Positions 26,730 through 36,242 are shown, counted from the stretch's first letter. The stretch: DNA of 64,000 bases from an uncultured Erysipelotrichaceae bacterium (GCA_910588075.1 CAJUOS010000002.1:1-64000), one strand, 5' to 3'. Translations and numbers: made by a program. Notes: a model not told the origin generated them from the sequence alone.

Positions 26730-26871
26730 ATATAGTATATATCATAGATAGCTTATTTATGATTTAATATTTTTGTACTTATCTGATGAATAGGAGTTAA
26801 AGTCAATAATAATGTCATAAGCTATCTCCACAATTACTAAACTTAACTATATATGATTTATCAATAAAAAT

Positions 26872-27063
26872 CTATTTATGAAATTTTCCTCTTTTATAAT
26901 CTTCAATTATTGTTTTTGAACTATGACATAATGGATTCCCACAACCACCACAATCTCCACCACATGAAGATTTACCATTTTTCTTATCATTAATCATTGT
27001 TCGTAAAGATAAACTTACAATTCCTATAACAATGAATAATACAATTAATGTTGATAAATTCAT
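26872..27063 (-). CDS. FeoB-associated Cys-rich membrane protein
   Basis: A 63-residue protein with one N-terminal membrane helix (residues about 4-24) and a Cys-rich tail (SSCGGDCGGCGNPLC). This is the PF12669 pattern found downstream of feoB in many Firmicutes, with a presumed accessory role in ferrous iron uptake. The ATG at 27063 is chosen because AAAGGA lies upstream and the first helix then starts at residue 4. It overlaps the end of feoB by 17 codon-shifted bases upstream only through its leader; the coding regions themselves are 17 bases apart. Confidence 0.88.
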   Translation of the reverse strand: MNLSTLIVLFIVIGIVSLSLRTMINDKKNGKSSCGGDCGGCGNPLCHSSKTIIEDYKRGKFHK

Positions 27064-27080
27064 AATGCCATCTTTCCTTT

Positions 27081-29237
27081 CTATTTTACTGAAAATTCTA
27101 CTTCCCATTTATTATTTTCTTTGATAGGTCTTATCAGTAAGTATATCATACTCATTAGTAAAACAATAGCGACAATTGTTCCTATACCAAATATACCCTT
27201 AAATATGAGATTACCAATTTGATATATAATTAAAGCAATAATATATGCAAATATACATTGATATGTTATTGCAAAAATTGTCCATTTTTTATTATTCATT
27301 TCTCTTTTAATAGCCCCAATAGCTGCAAAACATGGTGCACATAATAAATTAAATGCTAAAAATGAATATGCTGATAACATAGTGAAACTTGTTGCTAAAG
27401 TACTCCAAATTTCTGCACCATCTTCTGCTACCTCAGCAAAACCATAAAGTTGCCCAAATGTCATAACAACATTTTCTTTAGCCACTAAACCTGTAATAGA
27501 AGCAACTGCTGCTTTCCATTCTCCCCAACCTAATGGAGTGAAAATCCAAGCAAATGTTTGACCAATCATTGCTAAAAAACTATGATTCATATCTTCTACC
27601 ATTGTTAAACTTCCATTTTCAAAACCAAATGATTGTAAAAACCAAATAATAATTGTTGAAAGTAAGATGATTGTTCCTGCTTTTTTGATAAATGACCAAC
27701 CTCTTTCCCACATACTTCTTAAAACATTTTTAATACGAGGAAGATGATAAACTGGCATTTCCATGACAAATGGAGAAGGCTCTCCTGCAAACATTTTGGT
27801 TTTCTTTAAGATAATACCTGAAATAATAATAGCTCCTATTCCTAAAAAATAAGCACTTGGAGCAACCCATGATGCCCCATTAAACAAAGCCCCTGCAATT
27901 AAAGCAATAATAGGTAATTTTGCACTACAAGGAATAAAGGTTGTCGTTATAATTGTCATCTTACGATCTCTATCACTCTCTATTGTACGACTTGCCATAA
28001 TCCCTGGTACTCCACATCCTGTTCCAATTAACATAGGAATAAATGATTTTCCTGAAAGTCCAAATTTTCTAAAAATTCTATCCATTATAAAAGCAATTCG
28101 TGCCATATAACCACAATCTTCTAGAAAAGCAAGTAATAAGAATAAAACCAACATTTGAGGAACAAAACCTAAAACCGCTCCTACCCCACCGATTATACCA
28201 TCAACAATTAAACCTTGTAACCATGCAGCACATCCAATCACTTCCAAAGCATTGGTTATAAACTCTGGTATACTAGGAATAAACATTCCAAATAATTCAA
28301 AGCCATCACTAAATATATTATCATTAACAAAATCAGTTGCAATACTACCCACTGTATTCACTGATAAATAATAAACCAACCACATAACAAAAGCAAAAAT
28401 AGGTAGTGCTAAAATACGATGCGTAACAACTTTATCAATTTTATCAGATATAGATAGTTTTTCAGTACTTCCTTTTTTATAACAAGTTTTCATAATATTC
28501 GTTATATATGAATATCTGATATTTGTTATTATACTTTCACTATCATCATCATATTTTTTCTCTAATGCTATAATTTGTGTTTCATCTATATCTAAATTCA
28601 ATGCGGAGATTATTTTATTATCACGCTCTAACAATTTTATACTATAAAATAATGTTCTTGTAGTATCTACTTTATCAACCAATAAACTTTTAAAAATATC
28701 TAATATTTCATTTATCTCTTTGTTATAAATATTTTTTAATTTATATGGTTGAAATGCAACTTCTTTAATTTTAGTCATTACCTCTTGAATACCTTTATTC
28801 TTTAATGCAGAAATAGGTAATACTGGACATCCTAATTCTTGTGATAAACGATTATATTCAATAATATCTCCTCTTTTTTCAATAATATCCAGCATATTCA
28901 CAACAACAACAACTGGAATCCCAAGTTCTAGTAACTGCGTTGTTAAATAAAGATTACGTTCTAAATTAGAGCCATCAATAATATTTAATATAACATCTAC
29001 TTTTTCATTTAATAAAAATTCTCTAGCAACTACTTCTTCTAAAGTATAAGGTGATAATGAATAAACTCCAGGTAAATCAGTTATTTTCACTTCCTTATCT
29101 CCTTTATACTTTCCTTCTTTCTTTTCAACTGTAACCCCTGGCCAATTTCCAACAAATTGATTTGTTCCAGTTAAAACATTAAACAATGTTGTTTTTCCAC
29201 TATTTGGATTACCTGCCAATGCAACACTTAAACTCAT
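27081..29237 (-). CDS. feoB: ferrous iron transporter FeoB
   Basis: A 718-residue Fe2+ transporter. The cytosolic GTPase domain has G1 GNPNSGKTTLF (residues about 9-19), G3 DLPGVYSL and G4 NMLD, then a helical GDI-type region (about 160-270). Two Gate domains and a membrane core (about 280-700) follow, with GTGCGVPGIMASR and PCSAKLPI. AGGAGG precedes the ATG. It lies downstream of two feoA genes, with an additional operator-like site (29252-29267) directly before it. Confidence 0.96.
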   Translation of the reverse strand: MSLSVALAGNPNSGKTTLFNVLTGTNQFVGNWPGVTVEKKEGKYKGDKEVKITDLPGVYSLSPYTLEEVVAREFLLNEKVDVILNIIDGSNLERNLYLTTQLLELGIPVVVVVNMLDIIEKRGDIIEYNRLSQELGCPVLPISALKNKGIQEVMTKIKEVAFQPYKLKNIYNKEINEILDIFKSLLVDKVDTTRTLFYSIKLLERDNKIISALNLDIDETQIIALEKKYDDDSESIITNIRYSYITNIMKTCYKKGSTEKLSISDKIDKVVTHRILALPIFAFVMWLVYYLSVNTVGSIATDFVNDNIFSDGFELFGMFIPSIPEFITNALEVIGCAAWLQGLIVDGIIGGVGAVLGFVPQMLVLFLLLAFLEDCGYMARIAFIMDRIFRKFGLSGKSFIPMLIGTGCGVPGIMASRTIESDRDRKMTIITTTFIPCSAKLPIIALIAGALFNGASWVAPSAYFLGIGAIIISGIILKKTKMFAGEPSPFVMEMPVYHLPRIKNVLRSMWERGWSFIKKAGTIILLSTIIIWFLQSFGFENGSLTMVEDMNHSFLAMIGQTFAWIFTPLGWGEWKAAVASITGLVAKENVVMTFGQLYGFAEVAEDGAEIWSTLATSFTMLSAYSFLAFNLLCAPCFAAIGAIKREMNNKKWTIFAITYQCIFAYIIALIIYQIGNLIFKGIFGIGTIVAIVLLMSMIYLLIRPIKENNKWEVEFSVK

Positions 29238-29251
29238 ATATACCTCCTTGT

Positions 29252-29267
29252 GTTAGTTTCGGCTAAC
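29252..29267 (-). promoter_or_regulatory. operator-like site between feoA and feoB
   Basis: GTTAGTTTCGGCTAAC on the plus strand has the same GTTAG-N6-CTAAC arms as the two sites in the feo promoter, 14 bases from the feoB start codon. Confidence 0.5.
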
Positions 29268-29284
29268 TCTTTAACAAAAAATTT

Positions 29285-29503
29285 TTATTCCACTTCAATC
29301 ATAGCAGCATCTGCTTTTCTTAATGATAATTCATATCCTCTCACAGTCACTTCCACTGGATCACCTAAAGGCGCAACTTTTCTCACATAAATTTCTACAC
29401 CCTTTGTAATACCCATATCCATAATTCTACGTTTAGTAGCTCCTTGCCCTATAAGTTTTTTTACAATAACACTTCTACCAACTTTCACTTCTTTTAAAGT
29501 CAT
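29285..29503 (-). CDS. feoA: FeoA family protein (second copy)
   Basis: A 72-residue SH3-like FeoA protein thought to modulate FeoB. It carries the usual pattern MTLKEVKVGRSVIVKKLIGQGATKRRIMDMGITKGVEI and a C-terminal RGYELSLRKADAAMIEVE. It starts 11 bases after the first feoA gene ends and 47 bases before feoB. Tandem feoA genes ahead of feoB are common in Firmicutes. Confidence 0.93.
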   Translation of the reverse strand: MTLKEVKVGRSVIVKKLIGQGATKRRIMDMGITKGVEIYVRKVAPLGDPVEVTVRGYELSLRKADAAMIEVE

Positions 29504-29514
29504 CTATATTCCCC

Positions 29515-29724
29515 CTATACAATAATTTTTCTTGCTAATTCTTGAGAAATAGCAATCCTTGTATCTTTAATACTAACAATAATATTACCATTAGATTTAT
29601 TAACAACTTGAATTGTACTTCCTGCTACAAAACCCAAATTTTCTAAATGATGTTTTATATCTGGTGTTCCTCCAACCTTTTGAATAATATTTTCTTTATT
29701 CATTTCTGCTAGTAATAATGGCAT
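29515..29724 (-). CDS. feoA: FeoA family protein (first copy)
   Basis: A 69-residue FeoA-type protein and first gene of the feo operon. It has the SH3-like core HHLENLGFVAGSTIQVVNKSNGNIIVSI and ends RIAISQELARKIIV. It differs clearly from the downstream copy, so this is an old pair and not a recent duplication. AGGAGGAG precedes the ATG. Two mirror-image operators lie 33-82 bases upstream. Confidence 0.92.
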   Translation of the reverse strand: MPLLLAEMNKENIIQKVGGTPDIKHHLENLGFVAGSTIQVVNKSNGNIIVSIKDTRIAISQELARKIIV

Positions 29725-29756
29725 TATCTCTCCTCCTTTTTATTAGGTTTAACTAT

Positions 29757-29772
29757 GTTAGTTTTAGCTAAC
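29757..29772 (-). promoter_or_regulatory. feo operator, proximal copy
   Basis: GTTAGTTTTAGCTAAC on the plus strand, the exact reverse complement of the distal copy at 29791-29806. The arms resemble DtxR/IdeR-family iron boxes (TTAGGTTAG-type), which is known-family inference. Confidence 0.6.
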
Positions 29773-29790
29773 CATTCTTCAAAAATAATA

Positions 29791-29806
29791 GTTAGCTAAA
29801 ACTAAC
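29791..29806 (-). promoter_or_regulatory. feo operator, distal copy
   Basis: GTTAGCTAAAACTAAC on the plus strand, 9 bases downstream of the -10 box, so binding would cover the transcription start. Confidence 0.6.
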
Positions 29807-29815
29807 CACAAATAT

Positions 29816-29844
29816 AGAATACTCTTTTTTCCTTTATTTGTCAA
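29816..29844 (-). promoter_or_regulatory. feo operon promoter
   Basis: On the minus strand TTGACA (29839-29844), 17 bases, TATTCT (29816-29821). Confidence 0.7.
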
Positions 29845-29878
29845 CTTTTTATAAAAGATTTCTCCTAAATAATGTTAA

Positions 29879-29905
29879 TAAAAAAAGTATCATCATTGAT
29901 ACTCT
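29879..29905 (-). terminator. terminator overlapping the stop of the 29893 gene
   Basis: AGTATCA and TGATACT pair with the TGA stop in the loop, followed by seven T. Confidence 0.8.
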
Positions 29906-30489
29906 CTTATATTTATTTTTTTATTATTATAAATTGAAATCATTTTATTAATGAAACTCCAACCTATTAAAAAAGAAAAAATGATATATATAGGATCTTT
30001 AGATTCTATAACCAAAAATGAATAAGATACAAATAACCATCCTATCATACAAATCATATTATAGATTAAACTAAGTTTATTATATTGTATAAATTGATAT
30101 TTATTTAGAATAAATACTATAACTATCATCAACAAATAACCTATTATAGTTAAATCATTAAAACGAAAATACCATACCTTCAAATATAAGTTTAACCAAT
30201 CAAAACTTAATGCAATAATAAAAATAATCAATGAATAGTAAACTGCTTGTATCTTTTGATTAGACATTAAAAGCATAGCTATAACTAAAATTCCAAATAA
30301 AATTCCTTGTTTTATAAAATAGTTCAAATGAATAAATGCTTCATTACAACAAAGTACACTGCTTATAATCACATAAAATATAGAAACTAAAATCGTCTTT
30401 TTATCTTGAAAATTCAATAAATCATTTTTGTAAAGCAAATAACAAGAAGAAAGTATAATAATTATATACAAATATAGATTAATAAACAT
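29893..30489 (-). CDS. hypothetical integral membrane protein
   Basis: A 198-residue protein with about six predicted membrane helices and few charged residues outside the ends. No family is recognised. The ATG at 30489 is chosen because AAGGAGG lies 9 bases before it, whereas an in-frame ATG at 30582 has none; the extra 31 residues between the two would be strongly basic. It stands alone with its own terminator between the feo promoter region and asnB. A transporter-like or sensor-like role cannot be told apart. Confidence 0.65.
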   Translation of the reverse strand: MFINLYLYIIIILSSCYLLYKNDLLNFQDKKTILVSIFYVIISSVLCCNEAFIHLNYFIKQGILFGILVIAMLLMSNQKIQAVYYSLIIFIIALSFDWLNLYLKVWYFRFNDLTIIGYLLMIVIVFILNKYQFIQYNKLSLIYNMICMIGWLFVSYSFLVIESKDPIYIIFSFLIGWSFINKMISIYNNKKINIREYQ

Positions 30490-30634
30490 ATCCACAAACC
30501 TCCTTATTTTTTTCTTAATTTTAATACAATTTATATTTTCTAAATAATCTTTTTCAACAAAAATCATAGTTTCTTTCATCATATTCTTTAATTATATCAA
30601 TTCCTGTCTTATTATAAATATTAAACTTTACCTA

Positions 30635-30836
30635 TTATTTAAAAATTCGTTCAACTTCTATATAGTTAATGGATAAATCTTGAGATTCTAATAATCTTAG
30701 TAATTCTCATTTATTTATAAAATAAAAGCGTTTTCTAATTTTATTATATCATTTTTAATATAATTATCAATGTAATGCCCATTTTTATATAGTTATCGTT
30801 TTTATTATACTTCTTAATATAATTTTGTTGTCTCAT
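30635..30836 (-). pseudogene. possible decayed open reading frame
   Basis: The gap 30490-30942 has no intact gene. On the minus strand coding-like pieces occur in different frames: MRQQNYIKKYNKNDNY from 30836, LYKNGHYIDNYIKNDIIKLE, then ELLRLLESQDLSINYIEVER plus three residues and a TAA at 30635-30637, with a TGA just before the last piece. No family is recognised. It may be a dead gene or chance in AT-rich DNA. Confidence 0.25.
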
Positions 30837-30872
30837 TAAAAAATCGCTAAACTACATCTGTTATAAAAATAT

Positions 30873-30911
30873 AAAAAAGATATTAATCCTTTTAAACAAT
30901 TAATACCTTTT
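30873..30911 (-). terminator. terminator of the asnB gene
   Basis: AAGGTATTAAT pairs with ATTAATATCTT (one mismatch), followed on the minus strand by six T. Confidence 0.7.
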
Positions 30912-30942
30912 CTTATATTAAATATAATTAGACAATCCCATT

Positions 30943-32739
30943 TTAATTGAATACTTCAAAATAAATTCTATACCATAAAATGAAAATATATATAACCCAA
31001 ATTTTTTTATAATTATCCTTTCTATTACAATAATGATCATCATATAACTGTTTTAAATATTCTGTATTGAAGAATTTTTTAGCCACATGACTATCAAATG
31101 CTTCTAAAATATCTTTCTTTATCTTTTCATCTTTTATCCATTCTCTTAATGGAACAGGAAATCCCAATTTCTTTTTATTAAAATCAGCAAAATCAACATC
31201 ATTATGATAAGCTTCTCTTAATAATATTTTTGTTTGTTCATTATTAACTCTTTGATAAGGAGCTAATTTTCTAGCAATATGATAAACTTCAATATCACTA
31301 AATGGCACTCTACATTCAAGAGAATTAGCCATACTCATACGGTCTCCTTTTAAAAATATATCTTTTTCTAACCATAATTTAATATCTATTATTTGTTTCT
31401 TACTTAAATCATCTAATTCTTCATATCCTTTTAATAATGAACTTGAAATATCTTTATTTGTTATTTTATTAGGAATAATACAAGCATTTTTTAACTCATA
31501 ATCATCAAAAACAGAATTCACTCCAATATAACCTTCTTCAATTCTTGTCCCATGTCTTATTAAAAAATTCTTCCCTTTTATATTTGGTAAGATTTTTACA
31601 CCTTTTGCTATTAAATTACGTATCCAAAATGGAATTTTATCATATGTAACAGTTTTATAAGAATTATATCCTCCAAAAAATTCATCTGCACCTTCTCCTG
31701 ATAAAACAACCTTTACATCTTGACTGGCTAGTTTTGCTAAATGGTATAAAGAAATTGCTGAAGGATCTCCTAATGGTTCATCTAAATAATAAACAACCTT
31801 TTTTACAGATTCAAAATACTCATCTTTACTAATGATATGATGATGGTTATTAATATGGAGTTGATGACAAAAATTTTGAGCATAATGAATTTCATCATAA
31901 GTCTTTTCATCATATCCCACAGTATAGGTATTATTTACTTTAGACAAAGCAACAATGTATGAAGAATCTATACCACTACTTAAAAACGAACCAACTTCCA
32001 CATCACTTAATAAATGATGTTTAACTGAGTCTTTCATTATGTGTTGTACTTCTTCTTGAGTTGTTGTTTCGTTTGTTAAATCTAAATGAAAATAGGAATG
32101 AATGGACATTTGATTATTCTGATAAATAAAATAATGTCCTGCTTCCAATTTTTCTATACCTTTGAATAATGTCTTATTTAAAGGTATATAGTTATATTTT
32201 AAATATAGTGGCAATAATGACTCATCTAATTCTTTATGATAATCAGGATGTTCTAATATTGCTTTGGCTTCACTTGCAAATATAAAACCTTGTTGTGCAC
32301 AATAATAAAATGGTTTAATTCCAAAATGATCCCTTGCTCCAAAAAACAATTTTTTCTTCATATCATATATAACAAAACTAAACATACCTCTTAATTTTTC
32401 TACTAGATGATATCCATATTCTTCATAACCATGAATTAACACTTCACTATCACATTTTGTATAAAATATATGTCCTTTATTTATCAAATCTTCTTTCAAT
32501 GCTATATAATTATAAATTTCTCCATTATAAACTAATGCTATATCTTTCTTATTATTAAACATAGGTTGATTTCCATTATCCATATCAATAATAGATAATC
32601 GGCAATGCCCTAAATATCCATTCCCATCAGTAAATTTCCCTTGTCCATCAGGACCTCTATGTTTTATTTTTGTAAGCATTTTATCCAAAATATTTTCTTC
32701 CAAATGTTCTGTATTCATAAATCCAACAATTCCACACAT
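30943..32739 (-). CDS. asnB: asparagine synthase (glutamine-hydrolysing)
   Basis: A 598-residue enzyme that makes asparagine from aspartate, ATP and glutamine. The N-terminal glutaminase domain starts with the nucleophile Cys2 (MCGIVGFMN), then RGPDGQG and VYNGEIYNY. The C-terminal synthetase domain has the pyrophosphate-binding SSGIDSS (residues about 257-263) and GEGADEFFGGY. AAGGGAG precedes the ATG. It is monocistronic. No T-box leader core was seen in the 32740-32934 stretch, which holds only AT-rich DNA with a TATAAT. Confidence 0.95.
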   Translation of the reverse strand: MCGIVGFMNTEHLEENILDKMLTKIKHRGPDGQGKFTDGNGYLGHCRLSIIDMDNGNQPMFNNKKDIALVYNGEIYNYIALKEDLINKGHIFYTKCDSEVLIHGYEEYGYHLVEKLRGMFSFVIYDMKKKLFFGARDHFGIKPFYYCAQQGFIFASEAKAILEHPDYHKELDESLLPLYLKYNYIPLNKTLFKGIEKLEAGHYFIYQNNQMSIHSYFHLDLTNETTTQEEVQHIMKDSVKHHLLSDVEVGSFLSSGIDSSYIVALSKVNNTYTVGYDEKTYDEIHYAQNFCHQLHINNHHHIISKDEYFESVKKVVYYLDEPLGDPSAISLYHLAKLASQDVKVVLSGEGADEFFGGYNSYKTVTYDKIPFWIRNLIAKGVKILPNIKGKNFLIRHGTRIEEGYIGVNSVFDDYELKNACIIPNKITNKDISSSLLKGYEELDDLSKKQIIDIKLWLEKDIFLKGDRMSMANSLECRVPFSDIEVYHIARKLAPYQRVNNEQTKILLREAYHNDVDFADFNKKKLGFPVPLREWIKDEKIKKDILEAFDSHVAKKFFNTEYLKQLYDDHYCNRKDNYKKIWVIYIFILWYRIYFEVFN

Positions 32740-32934
32740 AATATAAATCTCCCTTTTTAATAATTATAAGCATTTCTTTGATTAACTTTTTTATTATTCT
32801 ATTAATCATTATTATTGTTTTCTAAAGAAAATCTTATGATTTCTTTAACTTTGTTTATACTTCATTATAGTAAAAAGATTTGTAGAATTTATGAAATACT
32901 CATGTATGTTTTATGTACAATTTTTATAGAAAAA

Positions 32935-32963
32935 ACAAAAAAAGATATGTTTAACATACCTTT
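32935..32963 (-). terminator. terminator of the DUF4352-like lipoprotein gene
   Basis: GGTATGTT and AACATATC pair (one G-T type mismatch), followed by seven T. It starts right after the stop codon. Confidence 0.75.
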
Positions 32964-33890
32964 TTATGGTGTTATTTGAAATGTTTTTCCTTCTATAAAT
33001 AATTGCATATACCCTTGTTTATTTAATAGTGTATCCTTAATTGGAACAACCATATATATTGTTCTTGTTTGTAATGGTTCTATATTTCCAGATTTTTCTA
33101 ATGATTTATGATTTTCTGATTCAAGAATAATTTGTGAACTTGTTTTTGTATTATCTAAATGATATTCACAATATATATAATTTTTTGGAATGATTTTTTG
33201 ATTTGATGTATTATGTATATCTAATTGTAAATATATAAAGGTTTCATCTTGATGATCAACTGGAATATAACTATAAAAAAAGCCTTTTTGTGATGGTTCT
33301 ATTTTTTTAGATTGTCCTAATTTTGTTAATGTTATTTGACTTTGTTGTAATGATAGTGTATCTCCTATACTTTGTTGATTACCATCAATCTTTGTTTCTT
33401 CATCAATTTTAAATGTGTATTTATAATCCATTTGTTTGATAACTTGAAAATGTAATACTATTTCTTTTTTCATTTCATCTTTTGGAATTTCACAATATAA
33501 ATGAACATATCTTTCTTCATCTTTTTTAATTGTATCTGTTGATGTAAGTCCTGTATAACTTTTTGTTTCCATAATCATATTCAAATCATATGATACTTGG
33601 TTAACTTCATATCTTCCAGAAAATATTTGTTGTAATTTAAACTGTTCTTGAGAAATATTAGTAACTTTAAATAAAACATCTATAAATAAATTATCATTCT
33701 TTGCTTGAATACCACTTGTTTTCATGTTTTTATTAGATGGTTCTATTATTTGAATAGCTTCTTGCTTTATCACTTCTAACTTTATTTGATTATCAATAGT
33801 ATAACTTTTTGATGAATCAAAGTTATCTATTTTATTTTGACAACCACATATTATTAATAAAAAACACAAAATACATATTATTCTCTTCAT
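32964..33890 (-). CDS. lipoprotein with two DUF4352-like repeats
   Basis: A 308-residue secreted lipoprotein with lipobox ICGC (C17). Two similar beta-rich halves are visible: residues about 35-160 (NLFIDVLFKVTNISQEQFKL, then ETKSYTGLTSTDTIKKDEER) and about 180-305 (FIYLQLDIHNTSNQKIIPKN, then SLEKSGNIEPLQTRTIYMVV). This is the pattern of DUF4352/Ig-like cell-surface lipoproteins of unknown function. It is monocistronic. The assignment to DUF4352 is by pattern only. Confidence 0.75.
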   Translation of the reverse strand: MKRIICILCFLLIICGCQNKIDNFDSSKSYTIDNQIKLEVIKQEAIQIIEPSNKNMKTSGIQAKNDNLFIDVLFKVTNISQEQFKLQQIFSGRYEVNQVSYDLNMIMETKSYTGLTSTDTIKKDEERYVHLYCEIPKDEMKKEIVLHFQVIKQMDYKYTFKIDEETKIDGNQQSIGDTLSLQQSQITLTKLGQSKKIEPSQKGFFYSYIPVDHQDETFIYLQLDIHNTSNQKIIPKNYIYCEYHLDNTKTSSQIILESENHKSLEKSGNIEPLQTRTIYMVVPIKDTLLNKQGYMQLFIEGKTFQITP

Positions 33891-33944
33891 ATCAATTCAC
33901 CCTTTTCTTTATTCTATCATAGAAAAAAAAGAAATCCTATGAAT

Positions 33945-33971
33945 AAAAGAAAAAGGATCAAAAGATCCTTT
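33945..33971 (-). terminator. terminator of the serC-serA operon
   Basis: AAAGGATC, 4 bases, GATCCTTT, then a T-rich tail. The stop codon of serA touches the stem. Confidence 0.8.
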
Positions 33972-35118
33972 AAACAACTCTTACTCTCACTACATTTTCT
34001 AATGCTTCAAATGCTTCTATACCCACAACATCATTTGTTTCAATAATTGTATAAGCATAATCTCCTCTTGCTTTATTAACCATATTTTCAATATTAATCT
34101 GTTGATTTGCAAATAAAGTAGCAAATTGTGCTAACATATTAGGTACATTTTTATGAATTAAGCAAATACGATATTTTGTTGTACGTGGTTCATTGACACT
34201 TGGGAAATTAACAGAATTGACTATATTTCCATTTTCCAAATATTCACGTATTTCTCTAACTGCCATACGTGCACAATTATCCTCTGATTCAGGAGTTGAA
34301 GCGCCTAAATGAGGCATAACAATAATATTTTCAATATCTACAAGATCAGGTGTTGCAAAGTCAGTTACATATTTAGCAATTTTTCCTTCTTTTACTCCAT
34401 CTAAAATATCTTGAGATACAACAAGATCAGCTCTTGCAAAATTTAAAATTCTTACTCCATCTTTCATTAAAGCAATAGTATCTTTATTAATGATTCCTTT
34501 TGTTTCCTTTGTACTTGGAGCATGTAATGTTATATAATCACATTCGCTAAAAATAGTTTCCATATTTTGAGCATTTTTAACCCATTTACTCATTCCCCAT
34601 GCAGCATTAACAGAAATATAAGGATCAAATCCATAAACTTCCATACCTAGTTTAATGGCAGCATTTGCTACATTAACACCAATAGCACCTAAACCAATAA
34701 TACCTAACTTTTTACCATCTAATTCAGGTCCTACAAATTGACTCTTTCCTTTTTCAACAACTTTTCCTACATTTTTATCACCTTTTAAAGTCTTAACCCA
34801 ATCAATACCTTCAACAACTTTACGTGATGACAACAATAAACCACATAATACTAATTCTTTAACAGCATTTGCATTTGCTCCAGGAGTATTAAACACAACA
34901 ATTCCTTCTTCACTACATTTATCTAAAGGAATATTATTGACTCCTGCCCCTGCTCGTGCGATAGCTTTAAGATTTGGATTCATAGTATATTCATGCATTG
35001 ATGCTGAACGTACTAACACTCCATCTTCATCATCTGCTTCATCTACAACTTGATATTGATCACTCAATAAATCAAGTCCTATTTTAGAAATTTTATTTAA
35101 TTGTTTTATTTTATACAT
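33970..35118 (-). CDS. serA: D-3-phosphoglycerate dehydrogenase
   Basis: A 382-residue NAD-dependent enzyme for the first step of serine synthesis from 3-phosphoglycerate. Seen: NAD-binding GLGAIGVNVANAA (residues about 143-155), catalytic Arg in LNFARADLV, the Glu and the His of MPHLGASTPESEDNCA, and a C-terminal ACT domain (about 310-382) that usually senses serine. It is shorter than the E. coli enzyme, matching the compact class. AGGAG precedes the ATG. It follows serC by 9 bases, so the pathway's first two steps are co-expressed. Confidence 0.94.
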   Translation of the reverse strand: MYKIKQLNKISKIGLDLLSDQYQVVDEADDEDGVLVRSASMHEYTMNPNLKAIARAGAGVNNIPLDKCSEEGIVVFNTPGANANAVKELVLCGLLLSSRKVVEGIDWVKTLKGDKNVGKVVEKGKSQFVGPELDGKKLGIIGLGAIGVNVANAAIKLGMEVYGFDPYISVNAAWGMSKWVKNAQNMETIFSECDYITLHAPSTKETKGIINKDTIALMKDGVRILNFARADLVVSQDILDGVKEGKIAKYVTDFATPDLVDIENIIVMPHLGASTPESEDNCARMAVREIREYLENGNIVNSVNFPSVNEPRTTKYRICLIHKNVPNMLAQFATLFANQQINIENMVNKARGDYAYTIIETNDVVGIEAFEALENVVRVRVV

Positions 35119-35127
35119 AGTTATCTC

Positions 35128-36210
35128 CTATTTATTTTCTTCCTCAAATTTTTTCATAAATTCTAATAATGTTTGAACACCTTCAAGAGGCATTGCATTA
35201 TAGATCGATGCACGAATTCCTCCTACAGAACGATGTCCTTTTAAATTAGACATTCCTGCTGTAATACTTTCTTTTACAAATTGAGCATCTAAATCTTTAT
35301 TTGGACAAGTAAAAGTAACATTCATTAATGAACGATTATCCTTATCACTATGTGCCTTATAAAAATCACTTGTATCTAAATAATCATATAATAATTTTGC
35401 TTTTTCTTCATTTTTCTTTTGCATAACTTCTAATCCACCCATAGAATCAATCCATTCAAGAACCAATCCTAATACATAAATTGAGAAAGTTGGTGGTGTA
35501 TTATACATAGAATCATTGTCAGCAATAGTGTTATATTCCATTAATACAGGAATATTCTCTTTATGCTCTGCAATTAAATCTTCTCTTACAATAACAACCC
35601 CACAACCAGCAATACCCATATTCTTTTGTGCTCCTGCATAAATCATGCCATAGTCCTCAACATGAATTGGCTTAGATAAAATGTTAGAAGACATATCTGC
35701 AACAATAGGTACTCCTTTTGTATCTGGAACATATTTCCATTCTGTTCCAAATATTGTATTGTTTGCACAAATATGCACATATGATGCATCTTCTCTTAAA
35801 TTTAATTCATCTTGTGTTGGTATATGTTTAAAATTGTCATCTGCTCCATTATAAGCAATATGAACATCTCCAAATTTCTTTGCTTCTTGAGCACTTTTTT
35901 TAGAGAATGCTCCTGTTACAATATAATCTGCTTTACCATTCTTCATTAAATTTAATGGAATAGTAGAGAATTGTTGTGTTGCTCCACCTTGTATAAATAA
36001 AATTTTATAGTTATCAGGTATATTTAAAACCTTTTTTAACAATGCTTTTGTTTCGTTAAAAATTTCTAAATAGGACGATGATCGATGACTCATTTCCATA
36101 ACACTCATTCCACTATCTTTATAGTTCAACATTTGAGCTGCTACTTTTTCTAATACTGGTACAGGTAATGTTGAAGGACCTGCTGAAAAATTATAAACTC
36201 TTTTTGTCAT
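35128..36210 (-). CDS. serC: phosphoserine aminotransferase
   Basis: A 360-residue PLP enzyme that converts 3-phosphohydroxypyruvate and glutamate to phosphoserine. It has the N-terminal VYNFSAGPSTLP, the PLP lysine in AGAQKNMGIAG (residues about 193-203) and KGHRSVGGIRASIYNAMP near the end. The ATG at 36210 is chosen over 36219 because AGGAGG directly abuts the latter and lies 9 bases before the former. It heads the serC-serA operon; serB is not in the window. Confidence 0.95.
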   Translation of the reverse strand: MTKRVYNFSAGPSTLPVPVLEKVAAQMLNYKDSGMSVMEMSHRSSSYLEIFNETKALLKKVLNIPDNYKILFIQGGATQQFSTIPLNLMKNGKADYIVTGAFSKKSAQEAKKFGDVHIAYNGADDNFKHIPTQDELNLREDASYVHICANNTIFGTEWKYVPDTKGVPIVADMSSNILSKPIHVEDYGMIYAGAQKNMGIAGCGVVIVREDLIAEHKENIPVLMEYNTIADNDSMYNTPPTFSIYVLGLVLEWIDSMGGLEVMQKKNEEKAKLLYDYLDTSDFYKAHSDKDNRSLMNVTFTCPNKDLDAQFVKESITAGMSNLKGHRSVGGIRASIYNAMPLEGVQTLLEFMKKFEEENK

Positions 36211-36242
36211 TTTTGACATCCTCCTTTTTTGAATATGAAGTC

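Noticed and set aside
30490..30582. N-terminal extension of the membrane protein at 29893
   Set aside because: The upstream ATG has no ribosome binding site, while AAGGAGG fits the ATG at 30489.
32740..32934. T-box leader for asnB
   Set aside because: No T-box core or specifier-like stem with terminator was seen, only AT-rich DNA and a possible -10.
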